NCBI RefSeq assembly: GCF_026210795.1
Contig: NC_089437.1
Location: forward strand, 1 to 64,000
Length of the DNA stretch: 64,000 nt
Direction: 5' to 3'
Source of the DNA: Rhizophagus irregularis
Taxonomy: Eukaryota; Glomeromycota; Glomeromycetes; Glomerales; Glomeraceae
Below, in pieces: positions 45,333-55,925 of this stretch. Within the stretch, counting starts at the first letter, position 1. Every line of letters begins with the position of its first letter. Made by a program: the position numbers and the translations under genes. Under the pieces are notes generated by a model. It worked only from the letters and a program-made list of their open reading frames with translations, searched no databases and had not been told where the DNA came from.

Positions 45333-46261
45333 ATGGCGAACATGTCTAAAGTTTACTGCGAGAAAATAGATCTCAAAAATCTAGACCTTAAGAAGGTTTA
45401 TACCTTCGAAGAGTTCGAGTACATAAACGACCAACTTAAGACTCGCACTATACAACTTAACGGAAAACCAGTTAACCTCTTCGAATACAAAAACGGAAAG
45501 TTAATCCCAATGCCTCAGACTCCATACGCAAGAGAAAAGGTTGTTGCCGAGATTGTAGGACAGTTGCGCAACTGGAACATCGAAACCCATCAAAATGGAG
45601 GCGTTACCTCTTCGCAAGGTGGCTTTGATTTTAATGTCGGGGGACAGAGAACAATTCGAGCACCCGACGTTTCTTTCACTCCAAAACAAACAGACCGCGG
45701 TTTGAACGCACTACAAAATTGGACCTTCCAAGGTCAACCCTTCACCCCAATATTTGTTGTTGAGGTTGATTTTATTGAAAGTGAAGCACAATTCCAAGTA
45801 TTTGACGATAGATTCAGAAATGAAATTTTTGCACAGGGAACATCTGTGGAGTTAGGATTTCTAGTTAGCATCGGCCAAGATAATAACGGCCAACTGGCGG
45901 GAACTATCCATTCGTGGAGATGGTACGAAAATAGTAATGCTGTACGTCATTATGAACATGGATGGCGAAATATGGATACCAGGGTCGGCGGTCGAGAAAT
46001 TCTTCCAGGCTTCGAATTGAATGTTAGGATGATTGAAGAATCTATTTCGCAAGTATGTTGTGATGATTTACCATTGATTATTTTATTTTAATCTTATCAC
46101 TTATTTATTTCATGAAATGATTACAGCAAGATTCAGGTTCATCATCGTCGGATGATGATAATACTAGCTTTTCTTGTCCTAAATGTACGAAAACCTTTAC
46201 TAATAATCACAGATTTATGAAGCATTTTCAAATGGAACATGCACTTAAACGACGTACATGA
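45333..46261 (+). CDS. Uma2-type PD-(D/E)XK nuclease with a C-terminal C2H2 zinc finger (284 aa)
   Basis: Exons 45333..46052 and 46127..46261 join in phase by a 74-bp GT-AG intron. Exon 1 carries the Uma2/DUF820 pattern: YTFEEFEYIN, GKLIPMPQTPYAREKVVAEI, then IRAPDVSFTPK and PIFVVEVDF (PD...EVxx nuclease core). Exon 2 adds an acidic linker and a classical finger (FSCPKCTKTFTNNHRFMKHF then QMEH). Uma2 nucleases are mostly bacterial (abundant in cyanobacteria), so a bacterial domain has been joined to a eukaryotic DNA-binding finger and gained an intron. Inside the element it could act as a site-directed nuclease or defence cargo. Open throughout. Confidence 0.85.
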
Positions 46262-46847
46262 CGTACACAACAGATCTTAATGTTGCTAATTTTTTATGTG
46301 CAGTAATTTGATTATGTAATATTCATCTTGTAGAAATTTCGCATCATCTAACAACAATGCCATTTCTATTTTTCCATGTAATAAAAATAATAATGCATTA
46401 TATTATTGCCCACTGATTTTTATTTTTCCGTAATGTGACTTATAATGCATATATACTGTATATTCGAATTTTTCCTTCTTTGCAATATACTGTATTAAAT
46501 GCAGATCAATCAGTTAAGATCATATATATAGTACACACAAATTCAACTACTGCGCCCAGCGGTCAGATTTTTCATTTTGGTGTATTAAAGTATAAATAAT
46601 AAAAAAAGGTTTGACCAGTGCCAGGGGAGCTAGGGTGATACCTGTGATACGATATACGTCATGCCATAAATCGCAATACCGCATGTAAATATAGCCACTA
46701 TATAAATCCCCGATATGCTTGTAATCGAATAAAAATGAATATGATATTTTATTATAATATACTTGCTATAAATTGCTATAAGTCTTTAAAACCGCTATAA
46801 ATTATCAAATTCACTATAAATTGCTACAAAGTCCCTATATCCGTAAA
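46262..46847. other. Intergenic gap, no gene
   Basis: AT-rich with the word CTGCGCCCAGCGGTCAGATT at about 46552, similar to the GCGCCTTCGGTCAGATT part of the intergenic module. Short CTATAAATTGCTATAA repeats precede the next start. Confidence 0.4.
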
Positions 46848-48062
46848 ATGGTTAAAACTAACTATTCTGGTTTAAATCCTGTAGTAGTGCAGGCGTTAAA
46901 CAATCTGCAATATAGATATAATGGTGAAACACCAGAAATGTGGTGTTCTCGTGTTTGTTATCCATTTAAGAAACTTCTTGAATATAACCCAAAATACTTT
47001 TCGAAGAATGGGTTTATCCAGATGATTGAAAGATCATATATAGATGGGGAATTTAAAACTGGGAGACGCTCATTTCATATTTATTGCACTGTATGTGACT
47101 CCTTAGTAATTATCCGTGAAAATACCATTGAATGTGCAAATATTCACCTAAATGAGTGTATTGCTAAAACAGTCAAAAGGCGGATTGAATATTCTAAACC
47201 TGTACAGAAAAATGTGAAAAAAAGAGGAGTGCCAAGCCGAAATAGTGTATTATCGCTTAGTTCTGACGAGATAGATGAGATTTATCGAACATATTGTTTT
47301 ACATTAAGTAATTACTGGACTAAATATAGTTATCATTATTTACCTGAAGATAGGAAAAGGGTTGTAAATCATTTAATCGAAAGTGCAAAAGTTGTCCAAC
47401 GGGCTTGGAGGACTTTCAAGTTGAGACCTGAAACATGGGCGAAACAAGTTTGGAATATGGTAAGAAATGATGGTTCTCCTGACAAGAAGAAGTTTCTAGG
47501 TATAACTCCTTGCAAAATAAGAGTTCCTGATGATCGATATATAGACTATATATGGGATCCCAGTTATCTTCTGGCAGGAATTAATTATGGAGATAGAATT
47601 CAAGCTAAAGATATGCCTGCATATTATCAGAATCTTCCTATATTATATGATCATTATTCTTCACAAAGCTGGGTAGAAAAGAAGAGAGAACAGTTATGGG
47701 AACGATTAAATAATGTAGCATACATAGTTGCTTTTATAGAATTACATCGGCAAGGCTATAGAATTGTTGAATATTCAGGATGGAACTATATGTTAAAGTG
47801 GCTATCAAATCCTGAATATTATCGTATTGATAAATACCTCAACAATGGCAATGAAAACTTTGTTAGAAGTTCAGAATATGTACAATATAAGTGTAAATTG
47901 GCAGGCAAACATTATCAATATAATTTACTAGATATTGGCTATTATAAAACTGGAAATATTAGTATTAATGGAGAGACTACTACTATAAATTTCTCAGATT
48001 TACATAATAATTGTGAGTATGTGCGCCGAATTTTCCGGAGCATAGATTCTTTATTAAAATAG
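46848..48062 (+). CDS. 404-aa protein with a zinc-like cysteine cluster, unknown
   Basis: ATG at 46848; an upstream TTG extends it by nine codons. A C-x(2)-C ... C-x(4)-H-x(3)-C cluster lies near residues 85-110 (IYCTVCDS, IECANIHLNECIAKT). The C-terminal two thirds are rich in Y, W, N and R with many short helices. No catalytic motif is seen. The protein is fully open and reads as a coherent fold. Confidence 0.65.
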   Translation: MVKTNYSGLNPVVVQALNNLQYRYNGETPEMWCSRVCYPFKKLLEYNPKYFSKNGFIQMIERSYIDGEFKTGRRSFHIYCTVCDSLVIIRENTIECANIHLNECIAKTVKRRIEYSKPVQKNVKKRGVPSRNSVLSLSSDEIDEIYRTYCFTLSNYWTKYSYHYLPEDRKRVVNHLIESAKVVQRAWRTFKLRPETWAKQVWNMVRNDGSPDKKKFLGITPCKIRVPDDRYIDYIWDPSYLLAGINYGDRIQAKDMPAYYQNLPILYDHYSSQSWVEKKREQLWERLNNVAYIVAFIELHRQGYRIVEYSGWNYMLKWLSNPEYYRIDKYLNNGNENFVRSSEYVQYKCKLAGKHYQYNLLDIGYYKTGNISINGETTTINFSDLHNNCEYVRRIFRSIDSLLK

Positions 48063-48369
48063 TGTAATATATTTCATGTATAATTATTAGCCAAGCCCTT
48101 ATGGCGCTTTGCAATATCTTTCAACCAAATATTAGTATTATGTATCTCTTGACTATGTTGAGGTCAAACATAGCTTATACTTTATTTTTTTGCACTATAT
48201 AATCTGCATGCATGATCGCCTAGTATATATAATTGTGAAATGTACTACCTGCCAAATTTTTCAGATTAGTCCTTAACCCAGATCCTGGTTAAGATCATGC
48301 GCTTTCTGAAGATTGATATAAATTGATCCAAGGGGTTCTCCCATTCTCTTTTATAATCACAAAAAAAGA
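48063..48369. other. Intergenic, promoter-like
   Basis: Contains CACTATATAATC at about 48193 and a purine run (CACAAAAAAAGA) directly before the ATG at 48370. No gene. Confidence 0.35.
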
Positions 48370-48825
48370 ATGTCATTTCGCAGATCTCACCCAAGGCAGA
48401 GAAGAACATGTGAAGAATATAAAGCTGAGCTGGAAGAAGAGAACTATCATCTTCATAGTGAATTGCAGATAGAAGTTGATACTAATCGCCAGAATGAGAG
48501 ACGAATTAATCAACTGGAACGGGATTATACCCGATGTGAGCAAGAAATTCAAGATCTCAATAAGGAGATAGAGCGTCTTGAAAATGCTTCGAAAGAAGAG
48601 ATAGTAGAGTTAAAATCTGAAATCTCCAGCCTAAAAAAGCAACTATATCAAGCTAAGAAGGATATTTGTAATAATGAAAAACATATTTCTAGTATAGAAA
48701 ATCAGTTAGTAGATTCTGAGGAACAGGTAGAGAAATTGCGATGTCGGATCAGAACCATCTCATCACGAAAAAATTCGCCAGAACGAGGAATTCTCCAGAC
48801 TTGTATAATCCTAATATTAACTTAG
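48370..48825 (+). CDS. Coiled-coil protein (151 aa)
   Basis: Almost the whole frame is a heptad-rich coiled coil (EYKAELEEENYHLHSELQIE, NKEIERLENASKEEIVELKS). The last 85 bases overlap the start of the Gag-like region in another frame. It may be a separate structural protein. Confidence 0.55.
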   Translation: MSFRRSHPRQRRTCEEYKAELEEENYHLHSELQIEVDTNRQNERRINQLERDYTRCEQEIQDLNKEIERLENASKEEIVELKSEISSLKKQLYQAKKDICNNEKHISSIENQLVDSEEQVEKLRCRIRTISSRKNSPERGILQTCIILILT

Positions 48826-51134
48826 AAATGGCTACCATCACAAAGCTAGCAAATGCTATAGATGGTTATCTGAATAATATAACAATAGGTAGAGAAATCT
48901 TAGCTGATCAAATAAAAAGGGCGACAAGGCAGATTCGCCGAAAAGAGAATAATTTGCATCAGGATTTAGTCCGTGAGCAACGAAGGCGATATGATGCAGA
49001 GGCTGAGCGTGATAATGAAATTATACGAAGGCAAAATGCTGAAGGAGTGGAACAAATGGTTATTGCTGACCTTTATCAGTTGCGGACCAATGCTCGAAAT
49101 CAAGTAAATAGAATGTTAGACAATATAACAGGAAAGCGAACCTGTATTGGTATATTACTACAGGAAAAATTTGCCTTACAATTGCTGTATCAGCGAAATA
49201 CCCATCACTTACAGCAAAGTAGAGGGGATATAGGTCTGTTAGAATTTAATCGTGACAGGCTCTATGAGCGATATGAGAAATGGAAAAATAAGACTCAAGC
49301 AGAGCGCCAGAATAATTTAAATTTGCAGGGACAAATTTTAGCGTTACAGAATAATCCACCAAATCAAATAAACATGGCAGGAATCCCACAACCATTTTTT
49401 GACTGGGATGATAGTATTCCAGATTTTCTAGCGAAACTAAGATTACATCTGCAAAACCAAGGGGTAGATCCAGCAGATAATGCAGGAGGTCCACCCTAAG
49501 GTTGCTTGTCTAAACCTCTTCAAAATCCTACGATTAGTTTCGTCAAAATTTTACTATAGATTTATTATAGTTTCGGCAGAGTTTCGGCAGTTTTGGCATT
49601 TATAATAAGTTTCAGCAGTTTCGCCTTTCTCCAAAGTTTCGCCAGTTTTTTAATATAACTTTAATATAGTTTCGGCAGAATTTCGCTTTTCGGCGAAACG
49701 CCATCTTGCCTAAATCCCTAGGTTTCGGCAAGCAACCTTAGTCCACCCACAGGAAGAGAAGTAGCTATAGGATATTTAAGAGGCTGTATGAGAGGAAGAG
49801 CCTTAGAATGGTTTGGCGAAGAGATTACTACAAAGCAGAATTGGGAATTAGCAAACTTACTTGATAATACAGGGCAGGCTAACTTAGTAGCAGTAAATGG
49901 GCGAAATGCAGGTCAAATAGGAAATCAAGCATTGAATGAAGCTTTTGGCCAACCAGGAACTGCAATAGTCAAGTTGAGAGCTGTAGAAGGTCCCTGGGAT
50001 GAAGATTGGCGTATAGCAGGTGGCCATCCTACTAATGATCCTGTAAATGCACCAAATGCTAATAATGGTACTACGGTGGTTGTAGCTGGTATTCGTTTTG
50101 GTCAAGCCATATGGTGGCTAAAAACACATTTTCCTACAGTGGAGGAGGAGCTTCGGGATTTGATGTATGGAACAATTAGAAAGGGGAATATGACTATAGA
50201 TGAATTGTATAGAAAATTATTACGAATAGGAAGACGAGCCAACTATAGACCTGAAGAATTACGTAGAAAGTTCTTAGATGCGCTTCCACTCCCATGGCTT
50301 GAAAAAGCTGAGGATATTGGTGAACATTTGCCATTGGATGAATTAGCTAAAAAGCTTTATGAGATAGAGTTACGCCGAATAGCAGAACGTAAAAGAGATA
50401 GATTACGCCGAATAGCAAGACATAAAAGAGATGATTACTGACCTCTAGTATCTAATCGAGCATCTCAAGAAATATATGAACCCTCACTCGTTTCAGCCTC
50501 GCAACAGCAAGGAATTTCTTTAGAAGATATGCAAAAAGCAATTCAAAATGCATTGGCACAACAAAAAACTGAAAACCAGGCATTAGTAAAGAAAGTTACA
50601 GAATTACAATCACAAATGACTCAGCAAACACAAGTACCTGCTTCACAAACTGTTGAACCGGTTAGACAGCCGAAAGGTCCACCATCTTCATTACAGACTG
50701 AAGAAGGTCTTAAGAATTATTATGTATCAGAATACTTAAAAGAAATAGGTGTACTTAATAAGGCTGAACTAGATGCAGATTATCCTGTAAAACCTTTTCA
50801 AAGACCTCGTCAACAGCGAAACAATAACTCTGCTAGAATTGATAGAATGGAGGAAGGGCTTGAGGAAACTCGGAATAATGTAAATCAGTTAGCTGATCTA
50901 TTTCAGAAACAAGCTTACATACGAAAATGTGGAATTTGTGGGGAAACGGGCCATAGCAAAGGAAGTTGTCCAAAAAGACCGATAGCTCAATCTAATTTCA
51001 CTCGGTCATATTTTACACCTCTTAAACCAATAGTTCCTCCTGATTCAGATGGTGAGAAAAATGATGGGGATGGCTATGATGAAGAAAATAATATGTGGAC
51101 TGGGTATGATCCACCGGTAAAAAAAAACAGGTAA
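48741..51134 (+). pseudogene. Gag-like region with CCHC knuckle, broken; carries a small transposon insertion
   Basis: The region resembles an LTR-retrotransposon Gag: a coiled N-terminal part, then a FFDWDDSIPDFLAKLRLHLQ capsid-type run near 49400, a GRALEWF box near 49795 (typical of Ty3-type Gag), and near 50930 the zinc knuckle CGICGETGHSKGSC. No reverse transcriptase, no RNase H and no LTRs were seen around it. It is a fossil Gag block or a Gag-derived gene carried by the DNA element. A 244-bp hAT-like MITE sits inside it. Not intact. Confidence 0.7.
49497..49740. mobile_element. hAT-like MITE (244 bp) with 8-bp target duplication
   Basis: Ends are TAAGGTTGCTTG and its exact inverse CAAGCAACCTTA, with weaker inverted matching continuing a further eight bases (AAACCT). 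Direct copies of GTCCACCC flank it at 49489-49496 and 49741-49748. The 8-bp duplication and the TAAGG start fit the hAT superfamily. The inside is built from several GTTTCGGCA words and has no gene. Confidence 0.9.
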
Positions 51135-51160
51135 ATGAGCTGAGAGGCGCTTCGCATAAG

Positions 51161-51811
51161 TTGGCCAGTGATACTAATGCAATCTTACCTCTAGAATCTA
51201 GCCAACCTGAAACATATGATCAGCTATTGTCTAAGCTCTCACCACCAATACGAAAAATGTGCTTATCTCGAAAGGCTCAGGAGGAGGAATCGAAAGAATC
51301 AGATGAGTGGTTATCATCTTTACAATATCTGAATGCTATTATAAATGACTTAACTATTTCTGAATCTTTTTTAGATAGCGCCAGTAAGTTTGGTGGTATA
51401 AATGACCCAGCAATCAAGGCGCTTGGATGGAAGGCTGATAAACCATCTAATTTTGCTATAAAGGGCAATTCCAAGCATATCACCGATTCATTAGGATGGT
51501 ACACAGACGTGCCAGTTACTTTGAAGGATAAAGAAAATAAGACGGTTACAGTTATTGGAAATTTTGTTCGTATTGATAATGGTGAAACAGAACCAATGCT
51601 ATTTTTTGGTATGTCAAACATTCGAAAGGTTCAAGGTGTCCTTGAGCCAAATAAAAACCAGTTTCGCATAAAGTTACATGGAAAGGTATATATTATCCCA
51701 ACCTTTAGCAAGGCTCCAGTAGTCAAAGATCCGCCAAAAAAAGATCAGGACCAAACATCTACCAACTCCTCTAGCCCAAATAGTGAAGAGGACTTAAAAA
51801 AAAGTGCGTAA
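51161..51811 (+). CDS. Retropepsin-like ORF
   Basis: The frame reads as a single-domain aspartic-protease-like fold: a flap-type order ISESFLDSASKFGGINDPAI, ALGWKADKPSNFAIKGNSKH, TVTVIGNFVRI and MLFFGMSNIRKVQGVLEP correspond to the retropepsin strands (catalytic-loop, central strands, LLGM-type end). It directly follows the Gag-like region, matching Gag-protease order in LTR elements. The start is not clear (TTG in the frame). Treated as a fossil retroelement-type gene. Confidence 0.6.
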   Translation: MASDTNAILPLESSQPETYDQLLSKLSPPIRKMCLSRKAQEEESKESDEWLSSLQYLNAIINDLTISESFLDSASKFGGINDPAIKALGWKADKPSNFAIKGNSKHITDSLGWYTDVPVTLKDKENKTVTVIGNFVRIDNGETEPMLFFGMSNIRKVQGVLEPNKNQFRIKLHGKVYIIPTFSKAPVVKDPPKKDQDQTSTNSSSPNSEEDLKKSA

Positions 51812-51895
51812 AGCTTGAAGAACGTCTTGCAAAAGCTGAAGAGTGGCTTGGTAAGGCAATAAGTGCTATAAAAATACTTGCTGAAAAGAAGTAAA

Positions 51896-52366
51896 TTATT
51901 TAATATTATTCATTTGTTTTAATACCTCTTCAAGTTCAGATCCCATTTTAGATATATTATCAGTATTATCAGTGGTATTAGCATTGCACTGTGAAAGCAC
52001 CTCTGTCTCTGTCTCAGTAGATGCTACACTTATTTTACCTGTTTTCTTTTTTCGGCTATTTTTCTTCAGTGGTAAGGCAGGTGGAGAGGAAATAGCAGGA
52101 GGTAGGTCGTAGTTTACTACAGGTAAACACCCACCTGCATATGTAGTATTAGAAATATCAGCTATTGGTTGATTCCAGGCAATTCTATTAGCTTCTTCGC
52201 CTCTCCAAATCTGATATATGCGCTTCATTGATGTCTTATATTTATCCATCAATTCATCTAAAACTTTCTTTCTCGGCCTTTCATTTTCACGTTGCATAAT
52301 AAAATCGTAATCAGCTGTTGAAAATAAAGGCGCATTACAATTTATACGCTGTCTAACCATAATCAT
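51896..52366 (-). CDS. Small helix-turn-helix-like protein (156 aa)
   Basis: ATG at 52366. Residues about 30-65 (RPRKKVLDELMDKYKTSMKR then IYQIWRGEE) look like a helix-turn-helix of the kind found in resolvases and transposon regulators. A basic SRKKKTGKISV segment and a C-terminal acidic helix follow. It is transcribed against its neighbours. It could be a transcriptional regulator of the element. Confidence 0.55.
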   Translation of the reverse strand: MIMVRQRINCNAPLFSTADYDFIMQRENERPRKKVLDELMDKYKTSMKRIYQIWRGEEANRIAWNQPIADISNTTYAGGCLPVVNYDLPPAISSPPALPLKKNSRKKKTGKISVASTETETEVLSQCNANTTDNTDNISKMGSELEEVLKQMNNIK

Positions 52367-52632
52367 GATGATGTATTTTTTCAGATAAAATATTTCAAAA
52401 AATATTAAATAGGATGACTAGAAAAAATGTATTCTTTGTGATAAATAAGATAAGCGTAGTTTTTATGATATTTTGAAAATAATTTAATAGAATAAATAGG
52501 ATAAATATATTAATTCGAAAAGATTTATTGGGATAATTAGGATAAATGTATCATTTTGGAAATAGAAGAAGAGCATATTATTTCGAAAAAATGTTTTTAT
52601 TTTTTTTGTCTATATTTGTGGGATAAAAAACT

Positions 52633-53430
52633 ATGCCTCGAATCTACACTTTAAACGATGTAGGTAATAGTAATAGCAGTAAACTTGGAAGCCCTCCATC
52701 CAATCGATATCCACCGAGTCGATTAGAACTTGAAGAACAGCTAAAAAAAGATCGCGAAAAGTTTATAAGATCTGCTAAACAGCTTATAGCTAAATATCAT
52801 GCCTTAGATAAAAAAAATAAGTGTATGCAAAGCGCCTTGGACGCCTCTCATGAAGAAAATGAGAGTATACAAAATGATCTAGACCGCTCCTATGAAGAAA
52901 ATGAGCATATGCAAAAATCTATGAATCAAATGATCCCTCTAGCTAATCAACTAAATGGTTTGAATAATAAGCTTGTTTCCCAAATTACTTGCGAACAAAA
53001 GTCTCATGCCGATCTTAATGCCAAGCAGTTAAAAGAAATAGAATCGCTAAAGTCTATGGTCAAATCACTGGAAAGTATAATATCTTCAATGCAAAAAGAT
53101 TCATCTTTGAAGGATTCTGATATCATCTCTCTTGGAACTAAAATAAATGAACTGGAGGCTGAGTTGGAACAAGCTACGCAGAAAGTTTTATTAAAGGATT
53201 CTGATACTAACCAGTTGTGTAGCAATCCCTCTCTTGAGATTAAAGCAAAGGAATTAGAAAATGAACTGGAGAAAGTTACGCAAAATTCATCATTTAAGGA
53301 TGGGTTAATTTTCTGCCTCAGGTCTAGGGTAAGTGATCTAGAGCACCAAGCCGAAAGAGATGAATTAGAACAGATCCCTTTAAAATCACATCTGTCATCT
53401 AATGATTCAAAAACAGGTGGCGATGAATAA
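52633..53430 (+). CDS. Coiled-coil ORF with internal repeats (265 aa)
   Basis: Starts MPRIYTLNDVGNSNSSK. From residue 30 it is a long coiled coil, with DLDRSYEENEHMQK-type and LKDSDIISLGTKINELEAEL-type repeats. The upstream 266 bases are AT-rich with GGATAAATA words and no gene. The next ORF has a membrane segment in the same direction. Confidence 0.6.
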   Translation: MPRIYTLNDVGNSNSSKLGSPPSNRYPPSRLELEEQLKKDREKFIRSAKQLIAKYHALDKKNKCMQSALDASHEENESIQNDLDRSYEENEHMQKSMNQMIPLANQLNGLNNKLVSQITCEQKSHADLNAKQLKEIESLKSMVKSLESIISSMQKDSSLKDSDIISLGTKINELEAELEQATQKVLLKDSDTNQLCSNPSLEIKAKELENELEKVTQNSSFKDGLIFCLRSRVSDLEHQAERDELEQIPLKSHLSSNDSKTGGDE

Positions 53431-53535
53431 AAAGAGGTATCCAGTTTCTTTTCCGATGACGCTCAGGGTAAGACCCTCTCTTTTTCTTCACACTGCTCAG
53501 AACTTGAACCTGATGAAAGAAAAGTAAAAAATGAG

Positions 53536-53898
53536 GTGGAGTCCCCAATAGATCACACTGAACAAAAATCAAAAGAGAAACTCGATAGTAACCATCCCAC
53601 AATATCACCCATTACTACGTCAAGGTCTGGCAAAGCTTTGATTAGTAATGAGAAATTTGGTTCTTTCTTTTTTCAGCTTGCGATCTTTCTTATAATACTA
53701 TTACTAATCATATACTTCCTGTGGTCTATCTTCTCCCATCTATATTCTTTTATTCCATCCCTTAATGAAAAGAAAATTTTTCCGAAATATATAATACCCT
53801 TTGATAGAAAACAAAAATACGAAATTCCAATCCACTATACAGAAGCGTTCAAAGACAGAAATACCTCCTATGAAACTCCGTCTTTTGAATATGGATGA
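53536..53898 (+). CDS. Single-pass membrane ORF
   Basis: A serine/threonine-rich start is followed by one strong membrane segment (FQLAIFLIILLLIIYFLWSI) and a short basic tail. It begins at a non-ATG codon and its end overlaps the packaging-ATPase start. It may be the membrane-anchoring part of the preceding coiled-coil protein family. Confidence 0.45.
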   Translation: MESPIDHTEQKSKEKLDSNHPTISPITTSRSGKALISNEKFGSFFFQLAIFLIILLLIIYFLWSIFSHLYSFIPSLNEKKIFPKYIIPFDRKQKYEIPIHYTEAFKDRNTSYETPSFEYG

Positions 53899-54667
53899 AG
53901 TTACAGAGCATGAATCATCCCGAAATGTAGGTCATCCAGCAATGACATGGACATTCGCTATGGTTGTTACTGGGAAAAGTGGTACAGGTAAAACTAATTT
54001 ACTTGCGAACCTTGTTCTTGGTGATAAGGATGAATATATGCAAAAGGGGAAGAAAGGCGGGTCTAGATATATCCGCTGTGATGACCTGATTATATGCGGT
54101 TATCATCCAGACGAACCAAAATGGGCATATGTTAGATATATATATAATATGATTTCGAAAGACCCAAGAGCACCTTACTATGAGAATATTAGTTTCAGCT
54201 ATATACCACCCGAAAAAATTCCTAGTACAAGAGCATTCTCACTTAAGAGAAGTACATTAATTATTTTTGAGGATGTATGCTTAGCTCCAGAGCATATACA
54301 AAATCGAATTGGCCAATTTTTTGGGAATGGGCGTCATCGAAATATTTCATGTGTATATGTAACGCAAAAATATCATAAACTCGATACATTCACCCGTGAA
54401 AACACAACACATCTAGTAGTATTTAACTCCGGTAGCTCACATGAAGATATTTCTAAGATCATTAGGCGCTATACTGATGATGTAAAAAATGCATCTATGG
54501 TTATTAATAGTTACCTTCGAAAAGGTGAGTTTGTCGTATTTGATCTCACTAGGCCAGAAGATGATCCCTTTGCAATCCGCCTAAGGTTTGACACTCCACT
54601 AAATCTGCAGAAGGAGATAGAAGCTAGGCAAAAGCGTAAGGAAAAAAGCTCCTTAGCTAATAAATAG
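53870..54667 (+). CDS. A32/FtsK-HerA-type packaging ATPase (265 aa)
   Basis: ATG at 53870, chosen over a TTG 69 bases upstream because family proteins begin shortly before the P-loop region. It contains FAMVVTGKSGTGKTNLLANL (Walker A), RSTLIIFEDVCLAPEHIQNR (Walker B), and FFGNGRHRNISCVYVTQKYH, in which the Q of the sensor strand is the mark of this family. Homologues pump viral DNA into capsids in Polintons, poxviruses and relatives. Length suits the minimal viral form. It sits directly upstream of the integrase, as expected in a Polinton-type core. Confidence 0.9.
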   Translation: MKLRLLNMDEVTEHESSRNVGHPAMTWTFAMVVTGKSGTGKTNLLANLVLGDKDEYMQKGKKGGSRYIRCDDLIICGYHPDEPKWAYVRYIYNMISKDPRAPYYENISFSYIPPEKIPSTRAFSLKRSTLIIFEDVCLAPEHIQNRIGQFFGNGRHRNISCVYVTQKYHKLDTFTRENTTHLVVFNSGSSHEDISKIIRRYTDDVKNASMVINSYLRKGEFVVFDLTRPEDDPFAIRLRFDTPLNLQKEIEARQKRKEKSSLANK

Positions 54668-54716
54668 AATTTGACTTTATAGATGCTAGCTTTTTTTCGT
54701 AATTATAAAAATTGGA

Positions 54717-55925
54717 ATGGGAGAGCGTCAAGCTGAAAGACCGGTTATTTATATCGATCCCCAAAAAGCGCGAGAGTTAGACCAAATCATAGCAAAACAA
54801 ACACCTACAATTAATATCGATCCCCAAAAAGCTCATAATTTAGACCGGCATCTTGCTTTGCAAAAACTATATTATCGTTCTGAAGGTCGTATCAAAATGT
54901 TAAGGGATTGTGGGATGCTTGTAAAAAAAGCCGGCTACAGCTTTCCATTTATTGATGTAAAAAAATGGCTTGAGAACCAAGCAATGTATCAAATTTTTCG
55001 TCCTTCACCAAAGCATATACCTTATGCCAGTTACTCTAAAATTACGAAGCCAAATACTGTGCACCAATGTGATTTAATCGAAATACCATATGATGAAGAT
55101 GTGGATACAAATTTACTAGATGATGGCCCAATATATTACTATGTACTATTGGTTATAGACTGCGTGACTAGATATAAAGATTTCATTTTTTTAACATCAA
55201 AGAGCAGTGAGGAAGTTGCGGAAGCATTTAAGAGTATATATGATAATCCCGATAAGCCTCTCAACTGGCCTCGAAAATTGCAATGTGATAAGGGTACTGA
55301 GTTTATGGGATACGTAACTTTATTAATGGATGAACATGGCATTGAGATCCGAAGAATTATAGCACGTTTCAGGCATACAAGCTTGGCTATGGTCGACCGT
55401 TATGCTGGATTATTCGAATTAAGAGTTTTTAAAAATCAGTATTCAATAGAGTTTCTCCTACCTACTGGTAAGCGCTGTAGAGAATGTGAACGATTTGCAA
55501 GGAGAATTGTTGATAATATGAATGATACTCCAACCCGGCTAATTGGAATGAGTCCTAATGATGCCACAAAGCTTGAGCGGATATATTCCAAACCATCTGT
55601 AAAATATAATCGCCCAATAGGTATTGATGAACCACAACTACCAAAGAGTACTACTGTCTGATTCTTGCTTGCTCCTGGAGAATGGGAAAATGATCCTTTC
55701 GAAAGACGCAGAATAACAGATCCGATATGGTCTCCTAGCCTACATAAGATCCAGAGAATTGTTGTTGGAAAGAATCCTCCCATGCCTGTTTTATATTACT
55801 TAGATGAATCGGGACCTCAACGCCCTTTTGTGAGAGAACAATTGATGCATATTAAGGAAGAGCCCATGTTACCTCCTAGGTGGGTATTGGGAGATAACCA
55901 AATGCATACAAGGCGCCCCTTATAA
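54717..55925 (+). pseudogene. Polinton-type DDE integrase region, broken
   Basis: The core (from ATG at 54717) has TVHQCDLIEIPYDED, a YVLLVIDCVTRYKDFIFL strand and KLQCDKGTEFMGYV, the two-aspartate part of a retroviral-type (rve) integrase, followed by RYAGLFELRVF and NDTPTRLIGMSPNDAT. Near 55665-55880 there is a chromo-like C-terminal integrase tail (RRRITDPIWSPSLHKIQRIV, LYYLDESGPQRPFVREQL). Such integrases insert linear DNA with a 5-6-bp duplication, consistent with TATGT at the element's ends. Treated as a broken element gene. Confidence 0.85.
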
